A DNA stretch of 32,281 nt from contig JAFZWV010000014.1 of NCBI GenBank assembly GCA_017617035.1, positions 1 through 32,281 on the forward strand. The letters run 5' to 3'. Below the pieces are notes generated by a model. That model saw only the letters and a list, made by a program, of their open reading frames with translations. It was not told the DNA's origin and searched no databases. The position numbers and the translations under genes are program-made. Numbering within the stretch: position 1 is the stretch's first letter; every line of letters starts with the position of its first letter. The DNA is from Bacteroidales bacterium. Lineage in GTDB: Bacteria > Bacteroidota > Bacteroidia > Bacteroidales > UBA932. Positions 22,845 to 29,622 of this stretch are shown here, one piece after another.

Positions 22845-23864
22845 ATGAAAAGGTATTTCTTAATCTTGGCTGCGGCTGTGGTTGCCGCCTGCTCGGGACC
22901 GCGCGAACTGCCGCGCGCTGCAGCGACTCCAGAACTTGACTCGGCTTTCCAGACATTTCTCGATACTTCAAAGGTAATAGAGAGTCTGCATAGCATAATG
23001 ATAGTTAAAGACGGCGCGGTAGTAGCCGAACAATTCTTTGGCGAGTGGACTCCCGACCGTCCGCACCCCATGTTCTCGGTGAGCAAGACTTTTACTTCGA
23101 GCGCAGTCGGAATGGCCATCGCCGAAGGGAAGATGTCTCTGGATGATAAAGTCGCGGACTATTTCCCGGATAAAGTATTGGCGGAGAATCCCTGCGAGGC
23201 TACAGTAAGGGATTTGTTGACCATGTCCTGCGGCCAGGCTAAGGAGGCGACATATTCCGTGCTCCACCGCGACAACGGCCAGATGGTGGCGTATCTTGGC
23301 GAGGGAGCCGACTGCCAGGGGGCCTTTTTCGCCCAGCCGTTCGTCTATGAGCCGGGAACTCACTTCGTATATAATTCGCTGGGAACTTATATGCTCTCGG
23401 CCATGGTCACTAAAGCGACTGGGGAGAGCGTACTCGATTACCTGACGCCGCGCCTTTTCGAGCCGCTGGGCATAGACAAGCCCGAATGGGAGGCCGACTG
23501 CCTCGGAATCAGCGCCGGCGGCTGGGGCCTTTGGCTCAAGACAGAAGACCTTGCGAAGATGGGCCTGCTGCTGCTTCAGAAGGGTCGTTGGCATGGCCGT
23601 CAACTGATCCCCGCCGACTGGGTGGAGCAGATGGGCTCGAAACAAATATCCAACGGCCCGGCTGATTCCTCCACTGACTGGGTCAACGGCTACGGCTTCC
23701 AGACATGGCGCAACAAAACCGAAGGCTTCCGGGCCGACGGCGCCGGCGGGCAGTTCATCCTGGTCCTGCCCTCGAAGAACGCCGTGGTGATCCTCACCGC
23801 ATGGACTGGCACCACACAGCGCGAACTCGATTTAGTCTGGGAATTTATTTATCCGTATCTGTAG
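22845..23864 (+). CDS. Serine hydrolase lipoprotein of the beta-lactamase/PBP-like fold (339 aa)
   Basis: A lipoprotein signal (MKRYFLILAAAVVAAC, lipid Cys at 16) leads into a beta-lactamase-related domain (COG1680). The catalytic SxxK tetrad is SVSK (Ser78, Lys81). The second motif, usually YxN, reads VYNSLGTY. The third, usually KTG/HTG, is replaced by RADGAGGQFI near the C-terminus. Such proteins act as esterases, D-amino peptidases or carboxypeptidase-like enzymes, and resistance activity should not be assumed. The frame is open back to 22719 but would then read across tRNA-Arg. The promoter box and signal peptide fix the start at 22845. A tandem hairpin region follows. Confidence 0.86.
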   Translation: MKRYFLILAAAVVAACSGPRELPRAAATPELDSAFQTFLDTSKVIESLHSIMIVKDGAVVAEQFFGEWTPDRPHPMFSVSKTFTSSAVGMAIAEGKMSLDDKVADYFPDKVLAENPCEATVRDLLTMSCGQAKEATYSVLHRDNGQMVAYLGEGADCQGAFFAQPFVYEPGTHFVYNSLGTYMLSAMVTKATGESVLDYLTPRLFEPLGIDKPEWEADCLGISAGGWGLWLKTEDLAKMGLLLLQKGRWHGRQLIPADWVEQMGSKQISNGPADSSTDWVNGYGFQTWRNKTEGFRADGAGGQFILVLPSKNAVVILTAWTGTTQRELDLVWEFIYPYL

Positions 23865-23903
23865 AGGCTTCACGGGCCTTGTGTTTTTCTCGTAGATAAT
23901 TAG

Positions 23904-24044
23904 CGTGACAGGTGTTCCGTTCATTGGTACACCTGTCACGTTTTAAGGCTATTATTGTGACAGCCGTCCCCTTCTTTGGTACACCTGTCACAATTTGAGA
24001 CCGTATTCGTGACAGCCGTCTCATCACTTGGAACACCTGTCACG
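23904..24044. repeat. Three tandem hairpins, 52-bp period
   Basis: Units at 23904-23940, 23955-23993 and 24008-24044 each begin GTGACAG and end ACACCTGTCAC, forming 7- to 14-bp stems. The base pair outside the stem is C-G in units 1 and 3 but T-A in unit 2, a compensating change that supports pairing. The right arm, GG(T/A)ACACCTGTCAC, is better kept than the left, GTGACAGGTGT or GTGACAGCCGT. It lies past the serine hydrolase gene and before a convergent gene. It may end transcription or be a REP-like intergenic element. Confidence 0.8.
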
Positions 24045-24050
24045 CCAATT

Positions 24051-24130
24051 AGAAACATAAATTACCCTCCCTGTTTTCGGGGAGGGTAATTTGGTTAAAC
24101 GCCTGACAGACAGGAGATTACATTTCACGC
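24051..24130 (-). repeat. 80-bp dispersed repeat, copy A
   Basis: The reverse complement matches 27734-27813 at 77 of 80 positions. It contains the hairpin AAATTACCCTCCC...GGGAGGGTAATTT (24059-24092) with a 6-nt loop. The GCGTGAAATGTAA end of the repeat supplies the last codons and stop of the flippase-like gene, so the repeat reaches into the coding region. The hairpin probably terminates that gene. Confidence 0.85.
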
Positions 24131-25113
24131 TTACGACGCCCCCTGCGTATTGCCATGGCGGCTGCCGAGATGGCACCGAGCACCACCAGCAGGATGGTGC
24201 GGCTTTCGTGTGTGAGGGTGGCGAACAGAATGCCGACCTCCCAGCCGAAGCCGTAGATCTCCGACATGGCAAGGGCGATAAGATAATGGAATGCGCCCAT
24301 ACCGCCCGGGACGGGGACTATGGTCGCGAAGTTGCCTATGGCCGAAAGGAAGAGTGCGTCGGCGAAGGTGAGGTCGCCAAGTCCGGGCATGGCCCAGAAC
24401 ACACACTGGCACATCGCCACGTAGCAGAACCAGATGCAAAGCGTATAGATGGCGAAGCGGCCCTTGCGGTCCATCACGAGGAATGCTTTGATTCCGTCCC
24501 ATACCCCGCGAATCCACTCTGCAATCTTACCGAAGAACTTGCTTTTGTCGCGAAGTTTGTAGATAAGCACGCAGAACACTACGATCGCTATGATAAGCGC
24601 TCCAAGGATAAGCCAGATCTCAAGTGACAGCCTGCCGGCTGCGGGCTTCAGGACCGAGTCTTTCAGGAATCCGATAATGGCGTCCTGCTTGAACACGATG
24701 GCAAGGATAGTGACCACTATCACCATCAGTGAATCCCAAGCCCTTTCCATCAGGACGGTGCCGAAGACTTTGTCGTAGGTGATATTCTTGTTGGTCACTC
24801 CTGCGGTGCGGACGAAATCGCCGCTGCCGGCTACCACCAGATAGCTGAGATTGCCAAGGTTGTTGGCATCCCAGGCCTTGATGAACGTAGCAGAAGGATC
24901 GAGCGGACGGAGCATGTCCTTCCAGCGTTCGGCGCGAAGAACCAGCGCGCAGAAGCACGCAAGGGCGGAGAGGGCTACATGGCCCCAGCGCACGGTGTGG
25001 AGATTGTCCACGAAAACCTTCCAATCAATGCCTCGAAGGGCAACCCAGACCAACACGACACCCAGTCCGAAAAGGAGGATGTACTCGAGTATTTTAAGCG
25101 CTTTTTTTGCCAT
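24118..25113 (-). CDS. Flippase-like integral membrane protein, LPG synthase TM domain family (331 aa)
   Basis: A polytopic membrane protein with about eight helices matches PF03706, the transmembrane part of lysylphosphatidylglycerol synthase, here without the cytosolic lysyltransferase domain. Signatures are ERWKDMLRPL, NNLGNLSYLVVAGSGDFVR, TVLMERAWDSLMVIV and the late IVPVPGGMGAFHYLIA. Stand-alone members are thought to move lipids or lipid-linked sugars across the inner membrane; the substrate is unknown. The frame is open to 25134, but TATCTTTG at 25129-25122 lies inside that extension, so I start at the ATG at 25113 (MAKKALK). The final residues REM and the stop come from the 80-bp repeat. 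Confidence 0.85.
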   Translation of the reverse strand: MAKKALKILEYILLFGLGVVLVWVALRGIDWKVFVDNLHTVRWGHVALSALACFCALVLRAERWKDMLRPLDPSATFIKAWDANNLGNLSYLVVAGSGDFVRTAGVTNKNITYDKVFGTVLMERAWDSLMVIVVTILAIVFKQDAIIGFLKDSVLKPAAGRLSLEIWLILGALIIAIVVFCVLIYKLRDKSKFFGKIAEWIRGVWDGIKAFLVMDRKGRFAIYTLCIWFCYVAMCQCVFWAMPGLGDLTFADALFLSAIGNFATIVPVPGGMGAFHYLIALAMSEIYGFGWEVGILFATLTHESRTILLVVLGAISAAAMAIRRGRRKREM

Positions 25114-25121
25114 TGCGGGGG

Positions 25122-25129
25122 CAAAGATA
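25122..25129 (-). promoter_or_regulatory. -7 element of the flippase-like gene
   Basis: TATCTTTG on the minus strand ends 8 nt before the ATG at 25113, giving a leaderless or near-leaderless transcript. It rules out the earlier ATG at 25134 as the main start. Confidence 0.6.
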
Positions 25130-25141
25130 CGCATTATTTGT

Positions 25142-25149
25142 TATATTTG
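25142..25149 (+). promoter_or_regulatory. -7 element of the PfkB kinase gene
   Basis: TATATTTG matches the consensus and is divergent to the flippase promoter 12 bp away. It favours the ATG at 25169 over 25151, because transcription would begin around 25156. Confidence 0.6.
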
Positions 25150-25168
25150 TATGTTAACGACGAAGCGT

Positions 25169-26167
25169 ATGAAATCCATCCTCGGTATCGGTAATGCCCT
25201 TACGGACATCCTCGCAGTCCTCCCGGACGACTCCCTTCTGAAACAGTACCATCTGCCCAAAGGCAGTATGCAGCATGTAGACATGGAGACTGGTGACCGT
25301 ATATGGCAGGCCCTTAAGCCCCTGGGCGTAAAATATGTCGCCGGCGGCAGCGCAGCCAACACCATCACCTGCACCGCTATCTTCGGTATGCCGTCAAGCT
25401 TTATCGGCAAGATAGGCGAAGATGAACTGGGTCTGTTGTTCAAGAGCGATCAGGAGCAGTATGGAGTGAACACTATGCTCCTGAAGAGCGATAAGTCCAG
25501 CGGCCGTTCGATGGTTTTCGTCAGCGGCGGTAACGCCGAGAGGACCTTCGCCGTGTACCTTGGCGCAGCGTTGGACCTGGTCCCGGAAGATCTGAAGCCC
25601 GAGTATTTCAAAGGCCACGATTATTTCCATATCGAAGGCTATCTCGTTCAGAATCAGGCTCTTATCCGCAAGGCGGTCGAATTGGCCCACGAAGCGGGAT
25701 GTATGATTTCGCTCGACATGGCCTCGTACAACGTCGTCGAGAGCAACGAAGCTTTCCTCCACGACATAGTCGACCGTTATGTCGATATCGTTTTCGCCAA
25801 CGAGACCGAGGCCCGCGCTTTCACTAAACTGCCCGATGCCCAGGCCGCGCTCGACGACATCTCGAAGCACTGCAAGATTGCGGTCGTGAAGGTCGGAAAA
25901 GCGGGCTCTTACGTGAAGTCCGGCGATCAGGAATACTTCATAGAGCCATGGCCGGCCGATCCAGTCGATGCAACCGGTGCTGGCGATACCTATGCAGCCG
26001 GCTTCCTGTATGCACATTCATTGGGCATGCCCCTTCGCGTCTGCGGAGAGGTGGGCTCGATTATCGCCGCTAAGGTGGTCGAGGTCGTAGGCACCAAGAT
26101 TGACATCCCCCGTTGGCGCGATGCCAAGAAAGAAATACGCGAACTCATAGCCGCCAACACTAAATGA
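25169..26167 (+). CDS. PfkB family carbohydrate/nucleoside kinase (332 aa)
   Basis: A ribokinase-fold ATP-dependent kinase, closest in look to the adenosine kinase/fructokinase-like proteins of Bacteroidetes. Sequence signs are the N-terminal GIGNALTDILA, the substrate-loop AGGSAANTITC followed by FIGKIGEDELG, the sugar-lid region SGRSMVFVSGGNAERTF, and the PfkB signature with anion hole and catalytic Asp, DPVDATGAGDTYAAGF. The substrate (adenosine, ribose or fructose) cannot be told from the sequence. The open frame runs upstream to 24851, but that part is antisense to the flippase gene. The stop overlaps the next start by 4 nt (ATGA). Confidence 0.9.
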   Translation: MKSILGIGNALTDILAVLPDDSLLKQYHLPKGSMQHVDMETGDRIWQALKPLGVKYVAGGSAANTITCTAIFGMPSSFIGKIGEDELGLLFKSDQEQYGVNTMLLKSDKSSGRSMVFVSGGNAERTFAVYLGAALDLVPEDLKPEYFKGHDYFHIEGYLVQNQALIRKAVELAHEAGCMISLDMASYNVVESNEAFLHDIVDRYVDIVFANETEARAFTKLPDAQAALDDISKHCKIAVVKVGKAGSYVKSGDQEYFIEPWPADPVDATGAGDTYAAGFLYAHSLGMPLRVCGEVGSIIAAKVVEVVGTKIDIPRWRDAKKEIRELIAANTK

Positions 26168-26673
26168 ATCCCATAGTCTCTTTCGCCCGTTTCCTGGCCC
26201 TGGGCCTTCATAAGTCCAAGGTTCCCACCAGTTTCACGTCCCTCTCAAAGGTGCGTGCGGCTGTTGTCGTGATCGATGGCGATGAGAAGGGAGTTCAAGC
26301 TTTGGCCGATTCGGTGAATAAGTATTTTGCTTCCAAGAATATCAGGGTCGCGGTTTTCGCAGTTAGCGGCGATAAGAAGCACCCTGAGATTAAGGGCGCA
26401 ACCTTGCTCGCCGGCAGAGCGGTTAACTGGTTCGGCAAACCTCGCAAGGGTCGCCGTCGCCCGCCTATTGCAGTAGGCGAAAACCTGTTCGTGAATCTGG
26501 TAGGAAGGGAGTGCTTTACAGCCGAGTACTGCGCAGTAGCGTCCGAAGCCGTTTTTAAGGTCGGCCGAATCTCCAAACGCAAAGGGCTTTACAATCTATA
26601 CGTAAGTTCCGAAGGACACGATTCCGGCGAAGTCTTCACACAAATAGCAGGAATGCTAGACACTGTGAAATAG
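26164..26673 (+). CDS. DUF6913-like protein (169 aa)
   Basis: A small cytoplasmic protein typical of Bacteroidetes and usually annotated as hypothetical (DUF6913). It is about 170 aa with no signal peptide, a central beta strand AAVVVIDGD, a basic loop GKPRKGRRRPPIA and a C-terminal VGRISKRKGLYNLYVSS. The function is unknown. It overlaps the kinase stop by 4 nt, so the two are co-translated, and its last 18 nt overlap the 3' end of the convergent exporter gene. Confidence 0.75.
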   Translation: MNPIVSFARFLALGLHKSKVPTSFTSLSKVRAAVVVIDGDEKGVQALADSVNKYFASKNIRVAVFAVSGDKKHPEIKGATLLAGRAVNWFGKPRKGRRRPPIAVGENLFVNLVGRECFTAEYCAVASEAVFKVGRISKRKGLYNLYVSSEGHDSGEVFTQIAGMLDTVK

Positions 26674-27141
26674 ATCCAAAAAGGCGACTCCGAAAATCAG
26701 ACACCCCGCCAACATAATAGCTCCGGCCAGTAAAACGCCGGCCATAACCGCTATTATGCTCTTCTTGAAATCCATGTTGAGGAAGCTTGCAGCGAGGGTG
26801 CCTGTCCAGGCGCCCGTGCCCGGGAGTGGAATTCCTACGAAAAGAAGCAGCGCGATATAAAGACCCGCATTGCCTTTCTTCTGAAGTTTGTCGCTTCCCT
26901 TGACCCCCTTATTAATGCACCAGCGGCAGAATCCGCCGATCAACTTTTTGTCCTGACCCCACTCCAGCACCTTGCGGGCGAAAAAGAAGATGAATGGAAC
27001 GGGTAGGAGATTACCTACGACTGATATGATACAAGACGGAACTATGGGAAGTTTGTATACCAATACGGCCATAGGGATAGATCCTCTGAGTTCAATCAGA
27101 GGGACCATCGAAATAAGGAAGATAATCAGATATTTCTTCAT
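26656..27141 (-). CDS. Small multidrug-export family membrane protein (161 aa)
   Basis: This protein of four to five helices resembles PF06695 (Sm_multidrug_ex). Conserved parts are SMVPLIELRGSIPMAV near the N-terminus, NLLPVPFIFFFARKVLEWG, and the re-entrant-like LPGTGAWTGTLAASFL that also recalls DedA-type transporters. Despite the name, the transported substrate is not established. I start at 27141 (MKKYLIIF); an earlier ATG at 27156 overlaps the promoter box. It converges on the DUF6913-like gene with an 18-nt overlap and no room for a terminator. Confidence 0.82.
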   Translation of the reverse strand: MKKYLIIFLISMVPLIELRGSIPMAVLVYKLPIVPSCIISVVGNLLPVPFIFFFARKVLEWGQDKKLIGGFCRWCINKGVKGSDKLQKKGNAGLYIALLLFVGIPLPGTGAWTGTLAASFLNMDFKKSIIAVMAGVLLAGAIMLAGCLIFGVAFLDLFHSV

Positions 27142-27153
27142 GCGAAATCGGCA

Positions 27154-27161
27154 CAAATATA
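27154..27161 (-). promoter_or_regulatory. -7 element of the small exporter gene
   Basis: TATATTTG on the minus strand ends 12 nt before the ATG at 27141, so the leader would be about 5 nt. Confidence 0.55.
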
Positions 27162-27189
27162 GGAAAAATTGCTAACTTGCACTTCGGCT

Positions 27190-27204
27190 CCGGCACGTTG
27201 CCGG
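27190..27204 (+). other. Hairpin in the ssb leader
   Basis: CCGGCA and TGCCGG form a perfect 6-bp stem with loop CGT, 19 nt before the ssb start. It may protect the mRNA or control translation; the role is inferred from position. An imperfect -7 box, TAACTTGC, lies just upstream at about 27173-27180. Confidence 0.5.
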
Positions 27205-27223
27205 GGTTTAATAACCAAATAAT

Positions 27224-27733
27224 ATGTCACTGAACAAAGTAATGCTGATCGGTAACGTTGGAAGAGACCCGGAAGTACGTTACCTCGATGGAAACTCTCA
27301 GGGCGGCACTAAAGTCGCCACCTTCACACTCGCAACAAGCGAGCGCTACAAAGACCGCAATGGAGAACTTCGCGAAAACACAGAATGGCACAACATCGTC
27401 TGCTGGCGAGCCAACGCCGATGTTGCAGAAAGGTTTGTCCGTAAGGGCACCCAGTTATATATCGAAGGAAGACTCCGTACGCGTAGCTACACAGACCCTC
27501 AGGGCGTGAAGAAGTACACTACCGAAATTCAGGTGGATACCCTTCAGTTGCTCGGAAAGCGTGACGACTCGGAGGCCGCGGCCCCTCAGGGCGGCTATTC
27601 GTCCCCGGCTCAGCCCGCTTACAGCGCCCCGGCCCAACCGGCTTACAGCGCTCCCGCTGCAGCCCCGGCTGCCGCCGCTCCCGCCGCCGCGGCCCCGGTC
27701 GAAGACATCCCCGCCGACGATCTTCCGTTCTAG
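27224..27733 (+). CDS. ssb: Single-stranded DNA-binding protein (169 aa)
   Basis: It coats single-stranded DNA in replication and repair. The N-terminal OB fold (~1-112) reads MSLNKVMLIGNVGRDPEVRY, with NTEWHNIVCW and VRKGTQLYIEGRLRTRSY. The middle (~115-160) is a low-complexity Ala/Pro linker made of repeated YSAPAQPA units. The C-terminus ends in the acidic tip DIPADDLPF, which recruits partner proteins. Length is normal. A copy of the 80-bp repeat begins directly after the stop codon and provides the terminator. Confidence 0.97.
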   Translation: MSLNKVMLIGNVGRDPEVRYLDGNSQGGTKVATFTLATSERYKDRNGELRENTEWHNIVCWRANADVAERFVRKGTQLYIEGRLRTRSYTDPQGVKKYTTEIQVDTLQLLGKRDDSEAAAPQGGYSSPAQPAYSAPAQPAYSAPAAAPAAAAPAAAAPVEDIPADDLPF

Positions 27734-27813
27734 GCGTGAAATGTAATCTCCTGTCTGTTAGGCGTTTAACCAAATTACCCTCCCCGAAAACGGGGAGGGT
27801 AATTTGTGTTTCT
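27734..27813 (+). repeat. 80-bp dispersed repeat, copy B, with bidirectional terminator
   Basis: It starts one base after the ssb stop and is the inverted partner of 24051-24130 (77 of 80 identical). The hairpin at 27772-27805, AAATTACCCTCCCC with GGGGAGGGTAATTT around GAAAAC, is perfect and separates convergent ssb and the MFS gene. Both copies lie in the same orientation relative to the gene they follow. Confidence 0.88.
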
Positions 27814-27837
27814 GTCTGATAATCAATCAGTTGCACT

Positions 27838-29238
27838 TCACGCTTCGGGTGCGTCTGCCGCCTCCGGAGTTTCTTTCTTTATATTCGGCAGCTCGAGACC
27901 GTAGTTCTTCTTGCGGTTCTCGATCTTGAGGGCTATGCTGAACAAGAAGGCCAGCACGCCGAAGCTGGAGAAAACTATCATCGGGACGGTATAGCCGCCG
28001 GTAGTCTCGCGGAGTGAACCAATCAACGCGGGTACCAGGCAGAGTCCGATGTTCTGCACCCAGAAGATAAGGCAGTATGCACTACCGAGAATCTTCTCGT
28101 CGATGATCTTAGGTACTGAAGGCCAAAGGGCTGCAGGTACCAGCGAGAAGCTCACGCCCAGGGTGACGATCAGCACCAGTGCGAGGGTCTTGCTCGGGAA
28201 CGCCGGGAGAAGGAACGCGAAGCTGAGGTGGCACACGATCATGATCACGGCGCCGGCCATGAGCATGGATGCGCCCTTGCCGATGCGGTCGAGGAAGATG
28301 CCGAGCAGGGGAGTCAGGGCCATGGCCAAAATAGGGAAGACGCTGAACAGACGGGCTGCCGATTCGAGATCGATTCCAAGGGTCTCCTCGAGGAAGTTAG
28401 GGGCATAGCGCTGGAACGGGAAGATGGCGCTGTAGTACAGGACGCACAGAAGGGCCACGATCCAGAACATCTTGCTCTTGAAGATGGCGCCAAGGTCGCT
28501 TACGTGGAACTCGTCCTCGGGCGACTTCTCTTCGGTGGCCATGCCGGCCGCGACGAGCTGCTTGTCGAACTTAGTGTCCATGAAAGCGAAGATGATGAAG
28601 TTGATGAGGCCTATGCAGAGCAGTGCGCCGCAGAAGCCCATCGGGGCCATGACCGAGCCGTCGAACTTCGCGGAGATGAGCGGCGAGATCCACATCACGG
28701 CGAACACACCGAGACGGGCGATAGCCATCTCAAGGCCCATGGCCAGGGCCATTTCCTTGCCCTTGAACCATTTTGCCAGAATCTTGGAGACGTTGGTGCC
28801 TTCCATTTCGCAGCCGCAGCCGAAGATCATGAAACCGAGGGCGGCAAGCTTGGCGCTTGCAGGCATCTCGATCCACCAGCTGTTGAGCCAGCCTGCAAAG
28901 GCGGTTGTCTGGAACCAGTCGCTTACGGCTATGAACTTGATTCCGGCGCCGAAGACCATCAGGCCTGCGGACAGGATACCGGAGAAGCGGACACCGAGCT
29001 TATCGAGGATAATACCGGCCAGGATAAGAAAGCCGCAAACCGTAAGTATGTATTCCGAGGCGGCATATTTGCCGAACACGGTGCTATTCCAACCAAGATT
29101 GCTCTCAACAAGAGACTTAAGAGGCGACATTACGTCTACGAACATGTAGGCGAAGAACATCATCAACGCCACCAGGATTAGAACCGACCACCTTGCAACC
29201 GGGTTGTCGTTCATCAATTTCTGTACTTTCTCTGACAT
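27838..29238 (-). CDS. MFS transporter (466 aa)
   Basis: A major facilitator with twelve predicted helices, cytoplasmic termini and a central charged loop (~225-250, MATEEKSPEDEFHVSDLG). The loop between helices 2 and 3 (ILAGIILDKLGVRFSGI) and its counterpart in the second half (FLDRIGKGASMLMAG) hold the MFS D-(R/K)-x-G-(R/x) pattern. The N-terminal MFFAYMFVDVMSPL and the general look resemble the oxalate/formate antiporter-like or NNP-like carriers of Bacteroidales. The substrate is not clear. It is transcribed away from dxs, with the tandem-repeat array between them. No good promoter box was found upstream. Confidence 0.88.
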   Translation of the reverse strand: MSEKVQKLMNDNPVARWSVLILVALMMFFAYMFVDVMSPLKSLVESNLGWNSTVFGKYAASEYILTVCGFLILAGIILDKLGVRFSGILSAGLMVFGAGIKFIAVSDWFQTTAFAGWLNSWWIEMPASAKLAALGFMIFGCGCEMEGTNVSKILAKWFKGKEMALAMGLEMAIARLGVFAVMWISPLISAKFDGSVMAPMGFCGALLCIGLINFIIFAFMDTKFDKQLVAAGMATEEKSPEDEFHVSDLGAIFKSKMFWIVALLCVLYYSAIFPFQRYAPNFLEETLGIDLESAARLFSVFPILAMALTPLLGIFLDRIGKGASMLMAGAVIMIVCHLSFAFLLPAFPSKTLALVLIVTLGVSFSLVPAALWPSVPKIIDEKILGSAYCLIFWVQNIGLCLVPALIGSLRETTGGYTVPMIVFSSFGVLAFLFSIALKIENRKKNYGLELPNIKKETPEAADAPEA

Positions 29239-29269
29239 ATCTTATTTGTTTTCAATATTTCTATTTGGC

Positions 29270-29540
29270 TCACAAAGCTGGCCGCTTTGGCGCCCATCGC
29301 TTAACGCCGCTGCGCGGCTGGCAGCGACCCTAGTCCGGGCAAAGGGCGCCAAAGTAGCCAGCTTTGTTCGCTCACAGATTAACGACGTCACGCATCTGGC
29401 AGCGACCCTAGTCCGGGCAAAGGGCGCCAAAGTGGCTAGCTTTGTTCGCTCACAGATTAACGACGTCACGCATCTGGCAGCGACCCTAATCCGGGCAAAG
29501 GGCGCCAAAGTAGCCAGCTTTGTTCGCGCACACTTTAACG
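29270..29540. repeat. 78-bp tandem repeat array with an inverted leading arm
   Basis: Copies lie at 29319-29396, 29397-29474 and 29475-29540 (last one cut short). Copies 1 and 2 differ at only two positions. Each contains GGGCGCCAAAG followed by a GCCAGCTTTGT-type block. An inverted version of this block precedes the array at 29270-29295 and matches copy 1 (29344-29369) at 24 of 26 positions, so a long hairpin can form with any copy. The period is 26 codons, so stop-free frames arise on both strands. The array fills most of the 384-bp gap between the MFS gene and dxs. Confidence 0.88.
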
Positions 29541-29607
29541 CTAGTTCGCGCACCATTTATGGAATTGCTAAGTTAGACTGTTTGGCTGAAAAGTCAAAAT
29601 AATGTGC

Positions 29608-29615
29608 TACATTTG
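29608..29615 (+). promoter_or_regulatory. -7 element of the dxs promoter
   Basis: TACATTTG matches TAnnTTTG; a TTTG at 29581-29584 lies 23 nt upstream, slightly beyond the normal spacing. The box is 7 nt before the ATG at 29623 and inside the longer open frame, which decides the start. Confidence 0.55.
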
Positions 29616-29622
29616 TACTTCG

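Noticed and set aside
23904-24044. CRISPR-like array
   Set aside because: Units are imperfect hairpins of 37-39 bp with 14-bp gaps, only three copies, no unique spacers of normal size and no cas genes nearby.
24851-25168. Upstream extension of the PfkB kinase gene
   Set aside because: It is antisense to the flippase-like gene and lies before the promoter box at 25142-25149.
29204-29602. Open frame made of the 78-bp repeat (and its minus-strand counterpart 29242-29556)
   Set aside because: The frame is open on both strands only because 78 is a multiple of three. The plus frame starts inside the MFS gene, and no promoter, signal or family supports a protein.
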